Source: Prochlorococcus sp. MIT 1223
Lineage (GTDB): Bacteria; Cyanobacteriota; Cyanobacteriia; PCC-6307; Cyanobiaceae
Assembly: GCF_034092465.1 (NCBI RefSeq)
Contig: NZ_CP139303.1
Location: 1,206,865 to 1,270,864 of the forward strand
Reading direction: 5' to 3'
Length of the DNA: 64,000 bases
The notes below the pieces were generated by a model. The model ran no database searches. It saw only the letters and a program-made list of their open reading frames with translations, and was not told where the DNA came from. Positions 43,212 to 51,055 of the stretch are shown here, piece after piece (the first letter of the stretch is position 1; each line of letters opens with the position of its first letter). The translations under genes and the position numbers were made by a program.

Positions 43212-44366
43212 TTAATTAGACAAAGATTGACCATCATATTTTTTATCAATCACATCGGTGTAATAATTTCTTAGTTGATTAGTTGCGCTACGCCATCCCC
43301 ATTTTTCAGCTTCTTCACGAGCAGCTTTTCTCATAGATAGTCTTTGAGATTCATTCCCTAAGATTGCTTGAGTTGCTTGAATTAAACTCTCAGATCCTTC
43401 ATTTTTTCCGTCTGGATTGTAAAGACATCCATTTATTTGATCTGTAATTATATCTGGTATTCCTCCTCTATTAGCTCCTACAACGGGACAACCTGCAGCC
43501 ATAGCTTCAAGAAGTACTAAACCAAGGGTTTCTGTGCTTGAGGGGAAAAGGAAGGCATCGCCACATGCATATGCGCTAGCTAACTCTTCACCAGACAAAT
43601 ATCCAACGAAATTAGTTGCAGTATTTTGAAAGATTTTCTCTAATTGCTGCCGATATGGACCATCTCCAACTAAAGCTAAGCGAGCATTAGGGAGTGCCTC
43701 TAGTACAGGTTTAATTCTTTCTATTTGTTTTTCTGCAGATAATCTACCAACGTAGATAAGTAGTGATCCTTCATCACTAAATTCCCCAAGTAAGCGTTGA
43801 CGCATATTGTCATTTCTTAATTCTGGCCTAAATGTTTCTGTATCTACTCCTCTTTGCCATAAAGCAGTGTTTTGAATACCCTTTTCACTAAGCTCTTTTA
43901 CCATTGCTGTCGAAGTACAAAGATTAAGAACTGCTTGGTTATGAGCTGCTTTCAGTAATTCCCATAAAAGAGGCTCAAGCATTCCCATCCCATAATGTTC
44001 GAGATACTTTGGCAGGTGAGTATGATAACTAGCAATTAATCGAATATTATTAGTTTTTGCAAGCCATATTCCTCCTAAGCCAAGAACAGCTGGATTAACT
44101 ACATGAATTAAATCAGGTTGAAAGTTTTCCAAAGCATCTGAGACTGCTGGGCCTGGAAGTCCAAGTTTTAGTTCTGGGTAAAGTGGCAGAGGCATTGCTG
44201 CAACTCCAATCACTTTTGCGCCCATGTAAGTATCAGGACATCCTTCTGGGCAGAAAACAACGACTTCATCTCCAGCCTCCACAAGATATTGAACAGTTTT
44301 AGTGAGTCTGGTAACTATTCCATCAACTTTGGGTAAGAAGGTTTCTGTAAAAAAAGCTATTTTCAC
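43212..44366 (-). CDS. sqdX: Sulfoquinovosyldiacylglycerol synthase (GT4 glycosyltransferase)
   Basis: A 384-residue GT-B glycosyltransferase. The N-terminal FFTETFLPKVDGIVTRL is typical of SqdX/MgtA-like enzymes, and the C-terminal nucleotide-sugar site has GRLSAEKQIE near residue 206 and PSSTETLGLVLLEAMAAG near 275. It transfers sulfoquinovose from UDP-SQ to diacylglycerol, the last step of sulfolipid synthesis. It lies 27 bp downstream of sqdB on the same strand. Confidence 0.9.
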   Translation of the reverse strand: MKIAFFTETFLPKVDGIVTRLTKTVQYLVEAGDEVVVFCPEGCPDTYMGAKVIGVAAMPLPLYPELKLGLPGPAVSDALENFQPDLIHVVNPAVLGLGGIWLAKTNNIRLIASYHTHLPKYLEHYGMGMLEPLLWELLKAAHNQAVLNLCTSTAMVKELSEKGIQNTALWQRGVDTETFRPELRNDNMRQRLLGEFSDEGSLLIYVGRLSAEKQIERIKPVLEALPNARLALVGDGPYRQQLEKIFQNTATNFVGYLSGEELASAYACGDAFLFPSSTETLGLVLLEAMAAGCPVVGANRGGIPDIITDQINGCLYNPDGKNEGSESLIQATQAILGNESQRLSMRKAAREEAEKWGWRSATNQLRNYYTDVIDKKYDGQSLSN

Positions 44367-44393
44367 TTGATTAAATGATGTATAAATAGAAAT

Positions 44394-45590
44394 TTAACTC
44401 GATTTTTCAATTGCCTTAGCTTGTGTGCTTGTCCAAGCTGATATACAGGGGATACGTTTTCGATCACATCTATCTGACCATCTTTTTGCAATATCTACTA
44501 CTTCCGTAAGGAGGCCATCATCAAGCGTGGTTGGATCTAACCCAAGCTCAATGAAGCATCTATTGTCTACGATGAGATCATTCTCTACAGCTTCATTGCG
44601 AGGGTTGGGAAGATAATTAATTTCAGCTCCAGTAAGCGACGCCACTTTTTTGGCTAATTCACCAACTTGATGACTCTCAGTCATTTGATTAAATATCTTG
44701 ACGCGTTCTCCTTTTTCCGGAGGATTTTCTAGAGCAAGTTGGACACATTTCACTGAGTCACATATATGAATAAACGCTCTAGTTTGACCACCAGTTCCAT
44801 GAACAGTTAGGGGATATCCAATTGCGGCCTGCATGAGAAATCTATTTAGAACAGTTCCATAGTCACCGTCATAGTCAAATCTGTTTGTTAGGCGCGGATC
44901 TCGATTCGTAGCATCTGTATTTGTTCCCCATACGATTCCTTGATGAAGGTCAGTAATTCTGATTAGGTCGTTTTTGTTGTAGTACAAAAAGAGTAATTGA
45001 TCTAAGGTTTTGGTCATGTGGTAAACACTTCCTGGACTTGCAGGGTGGAGGATTTCTTCCTCAAAACGAGTGCCATCTGGTTGTGGAACTTCTACCTTTA
45101 AATATCCTTCTGGAATAGTTGCGCCTCTATGAGATCCGTAACCATATACACCCATAGTTCCTAAATGAACTATATGAATATCCAGTCCACTTTCTACTAT
45201 TGCAGCAAGTAGATTATGAGTACCATTTACATTGTTGTCTACGGTATATCTTTTGGTAGAACTGCTTTTCATTGAATATGGAGCAGCTCTTTGTTCAGCA
45301 AAGTGAACTATAGAGTTTGGTTTTTCTTCAATTAATAGATCAACCATTCTTTGAAATTCTTTCGAAATATCTAGATTGATAAATCGAATTGGCTTTCCAC
45401 CAATTTCTTCCCATGCTTTGACTCTGTCTCCAATACTTGCAATTGGAGTAAGCGAATTGACTTCTAAGTCAATATCAATTTTTCTTCGACTGAGGTTGTC
45501 GATTATCAAAACATCGTGACCTTCGTCAGCCAAATTCACTGCACAAGGCCATCCGCAGAAACCGTCACCACCGAGAACAATGATTTTCAC
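44394..45590 (-). CDS. sqdB: UDP-sulfoquinovose synthase
   Basis: A 398-residue short-chain dehydrogenase/epimerase-like enzyme. The NAD-binding IIVLGGDGFCGWPCAVNLA starts at residue 3, and the family segments FAEQRAAPYSMKSS and SPGSVYHMTKTLDQLL with the YxxxK pair follow. It makes UDP-sulfoquinovose from UDP-glucose and sulfite. GTG at 45590 is chosen because SqdB proteins begin just at this glycine-rich strand and GGGAG lies upstream; a longer reading starting at 45638 is unlikely. It is followed by sqdX and preceded by a Psb34-like gene. Confidence 0.95.
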   Translation of the reverse strand: MKIIVLGGDGFCGWPCAVNLADEGHDVLIIDNLSRRKIDIDLEVNSLTPIASIGDRVKAWEEIGGKPIRFINLDISKEFQRMVDLLIEEKPNSIVHFAEQRAAPYSMKSSSTKRYTVDNNVNGTHNLLAAIVESGLDIHIVHLGTMGVYGYGSHRGATIPEGYLKVEVPQPDGTRFEEEILHPASPGSVYHMTKTLDQLLFLYYNKNDLIRITDLHQGIVWGTNTDATNRDPRLTNRFDYDGDYGTVLNRFLMQAAIGYPLTVHGTGGQTRAFIHICDSVKCVQLALENPPEKGERVKIFNQMTESHQVGELAKKVASLTGAEINYLPNPRNEAVENDLIVDNRCFIELGLDPTTLDDGLLTEVVDIAKRWSDRCDRKRIPCISAWTSTQAKAIEKSS

Positions 45591-45649
45591 CCCAAAAAAC
45601 TCCCGCAGACGAAAAGCTATTCGATCATACGCAAGCAACTAACGGTGAT

Positions 45650-45817
45650 TCATTTGATTGTGATAGAGAAAGATATAAGAACGAACACAAATAAGCCTCC
45701 TAAAAGAATAAAAATTCTAGATCCTTTGCTATTACTAGTGTTATCTGAGATCAATTCAATTTCAGGCTCTTTAGCAAATGCGTTAAGACGACCTTCTGAT
45801 TCTTTTGTAACAGTCAT
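45650..45817 (-). CDS. Psb34-like photosystem II assembly protein (short gene)
   Basis: A 55-residue frame (ATG 45817, TGA 45650-45652) in the 320-bp space between sqdB and thiG. It reads TKESEGRLNAFAKEPEIEL near the N-terminus, then about 15 polar residues and one membrane helix (FILLGGLFVFVLISFSI). The EGRLNxFAxEP block and layout match, from memory, Psb34 (Synechocystis Ssl1498), a small PSII assembly protein that binds CP47 in competition with high-light-inducible proteins. The gene has an HLR1-like site 63 bp upstream and lies 59 bp before sqdB. The main alternative is another HLIP-related small protein. Confidence 0.68.
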   Translation of the reverse strand: MTVTKESEGRLNAFAKEPEIELISDNTSNSKGSRIFILLGGLFVFVLISFSITIK

Positions 45818-45879
45818 TAGTCTTATTTTTAGTCTCGGATGCTTGACCTTATGGGCAATTTCTAAATTTTTAAAATTCC

Positions 45880-45897
45880 GTTACTTACCGTTACTAA
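45880..45897 (+). promoter_or_regulatory. HLR1-like direct repeat (possible RpaB site)
   Basis: GTTACTTA-CC-GTTACTAA: two octamers separated by two bases, the arrangement of the HLR1 element ((G/T)TTACA(T/A)(T/A) twice, 2-bp spacer), with T in place of A at position 6 in both. It is 63 bp upstream of the psb34-like start, on the opposite strand to that gene, within the 93-bp gap after thiG. RpaB binds HLR1 and controls high-light genes in cyanobacteria. Confidence 0.5.
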
Positions 45898-45910
45898 GAT
45901 CTCAAGATGT

Positions 45911-46714
45911 TTAAGCAGTAACTATTCCATGACTTGGTGAACTGGCACTAGCTTTTTTTCTTTCTTCTAATCTCCCAGCTAAAAAAGCTTGTCTTCCAGC
46001 TTCAGTTGCTTTTTTCATTGCTTCTGCCATTGAAGGAGCATCTTTTGCTAATGCAATAGCACTATTTATTAATACAGCATCTGCACCTAATTCCATAGAT
46101 AGAGCAGCTTCACTAGGGACTCCAATCCCCGCATCAATAATGACCGGTACTTTTGCATTTTCTATAATCAAACAAATATTGGCTTCGTTCCTAATTCCCT
46201 GTGCAGATCCAATTGGTGAACCAAGTGGCATCACTGTTGCACACCCAACTTCCTCAAGTTTTTTTGCTAATAAAGGATCTGCATTTATATATGGAAGTAC
46301 TGTAAAACCTTCTTTTATAAGTTGTTCAGCAGCTTGTAGTGTTCCAAATGGATCAGGAAGTAAATATTTTTCGTCAGGAATAACTTCTAATTTTATGAAA
46401 TTATTATCTTCTTGACCGGCTAATTTTGCCAATTCTCTCCCCATTCTGGCTATTCGAATGGCTTCTTCAGCATTTGAACAACCTGCAGTGTTGGGCAGCA
46501 TCCAATATTTTTTCCAATCAATTGCCTCTAAAAGTCCTTGATGGCTTGACTCCAGTGCTTGAATTCTTCTAATTGCGACAGTGATAATTTCGCATTTGGA
46601 ACTCTCTAGACATTTTTTCATTATTGCTAGATTTTCATATTTCCCTGTTCCAGTAAGTAATCTACTTTTGAAAACCTTGTTGCCGATATTTAACATGTCT
46701 TTTTTGTTGTCCAT
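45911..46714 (-). CDS. thiG: Thiazole synthase
   Basis: A 267-residue TIM-barrel enzyme. The N-terminal [36 protein letters not shown] near residue 74, the phosphate-binding [14 protein letters not shown] near 168 and the [21 protein letters not shown] block are all present. It builds the thiazole phosphate moiety of thiamine. It lies 34 bp downstream of ycf37 on the same strand. Confidence 0.96.
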   Translation of the reverse strand: MDNKKDMLNIGNKVFKSRLLTGTGKYENLAIMKKCLESSKCEIITVAIRRIQALESSHQGLLEAIDWKKYWMLPNTAGCSNAEEAIRIARMGRELAKLAGQEDNNFIKLEVIPDEKYLLPDPFGTLQAAEQLIKEGFTVLPYINADPLLAKKLEEVGCATVMPLGSPIGSAQGIRNEANICLIIENAKVPVIIDAGIGVPSEAALSMELGADAVLINSAIALAKDAPSMAEAMKKATEAGRQAFLAGRLEERKKASASSPSHGIVTA

Positions 46715-46748
46715 TTAGGGTTAATTAATTATTGAAATTGTAGAAAAT

Positions 46749-47306
46749 TTAGAAACCTTTACTATCAATATTATTTTGAGAAATAGTTCCTTTGGTTTTT
46801 TTTAGCTTTTCAAATTCTCTTAAAGCAGTTTTATTCTTTGGATCTAATCTTAGAACTTCTTCATAGAGCTCTAGGGCTTCATCTGTATCCAGTAAACGCT
46901 TTTTAGCAAAAGCTAGGTTATTTAGTGCGACCGGATAGTCTGACTTAGCTTTAATAGCAGTTTTGTAATGAATGACTGCTGATTTGAAATCATTTTGAGC
47001 TGCTAATGAGAAACCAAGTGCATTTTCAATTAGTGCCTTAGCTTCAGAGGGCTCTCCATTAAGTTGTTTTAAAGCTCTTTTAAGTGTTGCAGTTGCTTGT
47101 GGATAGAGCCTTTTCCTTAATTGAACAGAGGCGAGTTCATATAGATCCCCAGCATCTTTTGATGAGTTACTAGACCCTTCTTCAAGTTTTATTAGCTTTA
47201 TTTCGTCTTTACGAGTCCTGAAAAACTGTCTGCCGACTAAAATCGTAATTACTAATAAAAGACCACTTAGCCCGATTAAATAAGTCTCTGGAAGAGAAAA
47301 ACTCAT
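46749..47306 (-). CDS. ycf37: Ycf37-like tetratricopeptide-repeat membrane protein
   Basis: A 185-residue protein with one N-terminal membrane segment (LIGLSGLLLVITILVG) and a C-terminal domain of three TPR units (LYELASVQLRKRLYPQA, ENALGFSLAAQNDFKSA, VALNNLAFAKKRLLDTDEA). This is the Ycf37 organisation; Ycf37 helps photosystem I assembly or stability. The place between rplT and thiG fits my recollection of picocyanobacterial gene order. Confidence 0.8.
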   Translation of the reverse strand: MSFSLPETYLIGLSGLLLVITILVGRQFFRTRKDEIKLIKLEEGSSNSSKDAGDLYELASVQLRKRLYPQATATLKRALKQLNGEPSEAKALIENALGFSLAAQNDFKSAVIHYKTAIKAKSDYPVALNNLAFAKKRLLDTDEALELYEEVLRLDPKNKTALREFEKLKKTKGTISQNNIDSKGF

Positions 47307-47441
47307 AAGAAGAAGATATCTTGGATAATTGATATATAGAATTTATAATCATCGAGATAATTGTAGCTTACTCATTAATACTATTAGATATTATAAATAT
47401 GTTAAATAGCTTGATATTAAATAATTAAGGCAGCAAAACTA

Positions 47442-47789
47442 TTAACTTTTAACAGATTCAACAATTTTACTGAAATTTGACGGATCAATCACGGCCAATT
47501 GAGCAAGCATTTTTCTATTTATTCTGATATCAGCTTTCTTTAAATTTCCCATGAAAGAGCTATAACTCATTCCATTAAGTCTTGCAGCAGCATTAACTCT
47601 CGCTATCCAAAGACGACGGAAATCACGTTTTCTGCGCCTTCTATCCCTATAGGCATTGCATAGAGCTTTCATTACTCTTTGATTAGCTGTGCGGAAGAGT
47701 TTTCCATTCCCACCTCTAAATCCGCGGGCTAATTTCAGAATTTTATTGCGACGCTTTCGTGCAACATTGCCTCTTTTTACTCTTGCCAT
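47442..47789 (-). CDS. rplT: 50S ribosomal protein L20
   Basis: A 115-residue L20. The N-terminal basic arm [18 protein letters not shown], the [13 protein letters not shown] segment and the [19 protein letters not shown] block are characteristic. It binds 23S rRNA and is needed for 50S assembly. It lies 63 bp downstream of rpmI, the usual pair. Confidence 0.98.
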   Translation of the reverse strand: MARVKRGNVARKRRNKILKLARGFRGGNGKLFRTANQRVMKALCNAYRDRRRRKRDFRRLWIARVNAAARLNGMSYSSFMGNLKKADIRINRKMLAQLAVIDPSNFSKIVESVKS

Positions 47790-47852
47790 GACAAATCGAA
47801 GTTAGTTAGTAATTGTAGAAGCAAAATAGATTGCTTTATAGAGGGAATTGGC

Positions 47853-48050
47853 TTAGGAGTAAGGGAGCATCAGACTGACATTGTCTGCATCTCTCTCATT
47901 GACAACTGCTTTAGTTGCCAAATGTCTCTTGAGTTTAGGACTCTTATGATCTAGTAAGTGATTACGAAAAGCCCTGCGCCGCATGAATTTTCCTGTGCCA
48001 GTAGCTTTGAACCGCTTTGCGGCAGCTTTGCGGGTCTTTAGCTTAGGCAT
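47853..48050 (-). CDS. rpmI: 50S ribosomal protein L35
   Basis: A 65-residue L35. It shows the typical start [20 protein letters not shown], the basic middle [14 protein letters not shown] and a C-terminal helix ending MLPYS. It is paired with rplT, without infC nearby. The gene is divergent from the SpoIID-domain gene. Confidence 0.98.
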   Translation of the reverse strand: MPKLKTRKAAAKRFKATGTGKFMRRRAFRNHLLDHKSPKLKRHLATKAVVNERDADNVSLMLPYS

Positions 48051-48107
48051 GTCTTAGGGGAAAAGCACCATTGATAAGCCTAGGACTTTAACCTCCCAAA
48101 AGCCAAA

Positions 48108-48123
48108 TCAGATCATTATCTGA
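48108..48123. repeat. Short inverted repeat upstream of the SpoIID-domain gene
   Basis: TCAGAT-CATT-ATCTGA forms perfect 6-bp arms with a 4-base spacer, followed on the plus strand by ATGTTTTT. It lies 20-35 bp before the SpoIID-domain gene start in the gap shared with rpmI. It could be an operator or a small transcript hairpin. Confidence 0.3.
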
Positions 48124-48148
48124 ATGTTTTTCAATTGAATTATTGCTA

Positions 48149-49708
48149 ATGAAAGCAGGTTTATTCAAAAATAAATATTTTTTTTCCGGATCACTACTGT
48201 GTTTTTTCGTCTGCTTGGGACCTTCCTTTACTAAAGCTGATGATTTGATATTTAATTATCGAAATATTTATTTTGAAGAGAGTGAGCCTGTTAAAACTTC
48301 TGCAATAAATGGCAGTAATAAGTTCTTATTAGTTGGATTGGAACCATATTTGGGTCAATTAAATATTCAATCCCATCAAGCAAAGGATATTAATTTAGTC
48401 AGCGTAGCTGGGAAATTGGTTCTTACCGACTCTCAAGGAGTTATCCATAAGGCCGGGAGCATAAGAATTGGCTGGAGGAAATCACCTTTGCACTCTTCTT
48501 TAACTATTTCTAGAAAAACAGCAGGACCTTTTTCAAGTTTTGAGTCTGCCGAGCAATTTGCAAACAGATTAAAGGAAGCTGGAATTGCTCCTGTTGTTGC
48601 TTATCCCAAGGATTGGGAAGTGTGGGTGCCTCATAATGCCAAAATTCCTAAAGGCATTGTGATGAAGCCTTGGGAAAAGTCTATTAATACTCTGGTAAGA
48701 CCTGTTTTAAAAGTTGGAGGTACAGACATACCTTTATCAGGAAATATTTCCATAGATGCGCCTAAGGGTTTGCGATGGAAGAGTGGTATTTATTCCGGTC
48801 CATTTTTTTTAAAACCTGATGCTTATGGAAGTTGGACATTTATACAGAAAGTAAGTCTTAAGGAATATTTAAGAGGAGTTGTTTCGCATGAAATTGGCTC
48901 TGGATCACCTTTAAATGCTTTAGCTTCTCAAGCCGTTCTGGCAAGGACTTGGGCACTTGCAAATAGTCATCGTTTTGCGATTGATGGTTATCATTTATGT
49001 AGTAATACACAATGCCAGGTTTATAAGGATCCCCAAAACTCAAGCCCGGAATTAGAAAAAGCTATACAAATAACTGCTGGAAAAGTTCTTAGCTGGAAAG
49101 GTAAACCAATACATGCGGTTTATCACGCTACTAATGGAGGCGTCATGGCATCTATAAATGAAGCATGGTCCGTCTCGTCATTGCCTTATCTGAAGACTAA
49201 ATTAGATGGCACTATTGCCTGGAAAAAACAGTTCCCCTTACCTCTGAATAACAAATCCTCACTTCAGAAATTTCTGTTAGCAAGTAAAGGGGCATATGGA
49301 AACAGTCATTATCGCTTCAGATGGAAACGAATTATTACATCAGAAAAACTTCGGCAAGTTCTTGATGATGCTTTTCCAAAGTCTAATAATAGGGCCCCAA
49401 TTTATTGCAAAGTCCTCCAAAGAGGTTCCAGTGGAAGGGTTTTGGCTTTGCAAATTCTCGGAACTGATAAAAAGCCTGAATTAGTACTTCGACTTGATAG
49501 TATTCGCAGAATTATTCAAGATCTACCTAGTACTTTATTCGTTATAGATCAATTAGAGGAAGGGGTTTGGAGATTCTCAGGAGGAGGATTTGGACATGGT
49601 GCAGGGTTATCTCAAGCTGGTGCAATTGAGTTAGCTAGGAGAGGATGGGATGTTGACAAAATTCTCATGCATTATTATCCAGGATCTATTTATGGAACTT
49701 TGCCGTAG
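48149..49708 (+). CDS. SpoIID/LytB-domain exported protein
   Basis: A 519-residue protein. It begins with a signal-like segment (basic start, hydrophobic YFFSGSLLCFFVCLGPSF core, SxTKADD cleavage region), followed by an N-terminal domain and a C-terminal SpoIID/LytB domain with AVLARTWALANSHR, HAVYHATNGGVMAS and GGGFGHGAGLSQAGAIELA. SpoIID is a lytic transglycosylase acting on denuded peptidoglycan in Bacillus; the non-sporulating cyanobacterial homologues probably act on the cell wall. ATG at 48149 is chosen; TTG 48143 is two codons earlier. Confidence 0.85.
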   Translation: MKAGLFKNKYFFSGSLLCFFVCLGPSFTKADDLIFNYRNIYFEESEPVKTSAINGSNKFLLVGLEPYLGQLNIQSHQAKDINLVSVAGKLVLTDSQGVIHKAGSIRIGWRKSPLHSSLTISRKTAGPFSSFESAEQFANRLKEAGIAPVVAYPKDWEVWVPHNAKIPKGIVMKPWEKSINTLVRPVLKVGGTDIPLSGNISIDAPKGLRWKSGIYSGPFFLKPDAYGSWTFIQKVSLKEYLRGVVSHEIGSGSPLNALASQAVLARTWALANSHRFAIDGYHLCSNTQCQVYKDPQNSSPELEKAIQITAGKVLSWKGKPIHAVYHATNGGVMASINEAWSVSSLPYLKTKLDGTIAWKKQFPLPLNNKSSLQKFLLASKGAYGNSHYRFRWKRIITSEKLRQVLDDAFPKSNNRAPIYCKVLQRGSSGRVLALQILGTDKKPELVLRLDSIRRIIQDLPSTLFVIDQLEEGVWRFSGGGFGHGAGLSQAGAIELARRGWDVDKILMHYYPGSIYGTLP

Positions 49709-49717
49709 AGTTTGTGA

Positions 49718-51055
49718 TTGAACTTAGTTATATCCATGGCAATAGTTGCTGCGAGTGGAAATAACCGACGCTCTAAGGCGGCATTATTTATAGTTTGTTG
49801 TTTTTTTGCTGGAGCATTTCCTCACTTCCTTGCACCAATAAGCAATCTTTTGCCTGGGATTACACTTGCTGTTTTGCTAGGTGGATATGGTTTAAGAGTG
49901 GTTTTGAGAGATAGGGAAAATACTTTTCAAAATTTAGAAAAATATAAATCTGACTCTTTTATTAGTAATTCAGAAAACATGCCATCTGTTGATATTTTGA
50001 TTTCAGCTAGGGACGAAGAAAATGTAATTGAGGAATTGATTAACAGACTTAAATTAATTAATTATCCAAAGCAAAAGTTATCAGTTTGGATTATTGATGA
50101 TGGAAGTCAAGATAATACTTCTAGCATATTAAAGAGTTTAATAGAGGGTTTGCCTAATTTTCATTTATTACAACGTGCAAGATCGGCCGGTGGTGGAAAA
50201 TCTGGAGCATTGAATCACGCACTACAATTTTTGCACGGAGAATGGTTGTTGATACTTGATGCAGATGCTCAATTAAGTGAAGATGTTTTGTTAAGACTTA
50301 TTTTAATAGCTCAAAAAACAAATTGGTCTGCAGTTCAACTTAGAAAGGCTGTGATCAATCCAAATCAAAACTTATTGACTTGTTTTCAATCTATGGAAAT
50401 GGCAATGGATGCTGTGATTCAAAGAGGAAGGTTATGCGGTGGTGGAGTTGTTGAGCTTAGAGGAAACGGACAACTCTTACAGAGACAAAGTTTGGACAAA
50501 TGTGGGGGTTTTAATGAGGGAACTGTTACAGATGATCTTGACTTAAGTTCTCGATTATTAATTGCTGGAGAGCCTATAGGAATAATTTGGAATCCGCCAA
50601 TTCAAGAGGAAGCAGTTGTTCAATGGTCTGATCTAATAAAACAGAGGCAAAGATGGGCAGAAGGAGGATTGCAAAGGTTTTTGGATTATTGGCTTGATTT
50701 ACTGTCTAATAAAGTTTCATTGAAGAAGAAAAAAGATTTGTTTTTCTTTTTTCTTCTTCAATATGCAATACCATTAATTTCATTTAGTGATCTAGCCACC
50801 TCAATTTATTTGAGATCACTTCCTTTATATTGGCCTTTATCTTTTGTTGCACTTAGTGTATCAGGATTAGCCTATTGGAAAGGTTGCTCAAGAGACAGTG
50901 AAGGTCCAGACATACCTAATCCTAGACTTATAAGATTAATATTAGCAATTATATATTTACTACATTGGTTTATCGTGATTCCTTTTGTTGCTTTGAAAAT
51001 GGCAATTTTGCCAAAGAAACTTATTTGGGTAAAGACAACACATACAGGAGCTTAA
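49718..51055 (+). CDS. Processive-type family 2 glycosyltransferase
   Basis: A 445-residue membrane glycosyltransferase. N-terminal hydrophobic segments are followed by the GT2 domain: DILISARDEENVIEEL near residue 90, the D of DDGSQDNTS near 127, DADAQL near 186, TDDLDLSSRL near 272 and the processive signature QRQRW near 309, then C-terminal membrane helices. It resembles cellulose/chitin/hyaluronan-type synthases. The polymer or lipid acceptor is unknown. The start may be TTG 49718 or ATG 49736. Its TAA stop shares a TTAA with the stop of the convergent dnaX. Confidence 0.83.
   Translation: MNLVISMAIVAASGNNRRSKAALFIVCCFFAGAFPHFLAPISNLLPGITLAVLLGGYGLRVVLRDRENTFQNLEKYKSDSFISNSENMPSVDILISARDEENVIEELINRLKLINYPKQKLSVWIIDDGSQDNTSSILKSLIEGLPNFHLLQRARSAGGGKSGALNHALQFLHGEWLLILDADAQLSEDVLLRLILIAQKTNWSAVQLRKAVINPNQNLLTCFQSMEMAMDAVIQRGRLCGGGVVELRGNGQLLQRQSLDKCGGFNEGTVTDDLDLSSRLLIAGEPIGIIWNPPIQEEAVVQWSDLIKQRQRWAEGGLQRFLDYWLDLLSNKVSLKKKKDLFFFFLLQYAIPLISFSDLATSIYLRSLPLYWPLSFVALSVSGLAYWKGCSRDSEGPDIPNPRLIRLILAIIYLLHWFIVIPFVALKMAILPKKLIWVKTTHTGA

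Noticed and set aside
45516-45914. A 132-codon plus-strand frame over sqdB's 5' end and the psb34-like gene
   Set aside because: It overlaps the well-supported sqdB N-terminus and the psb34-like gene on the other strand, has no family motif and no sensible start region.
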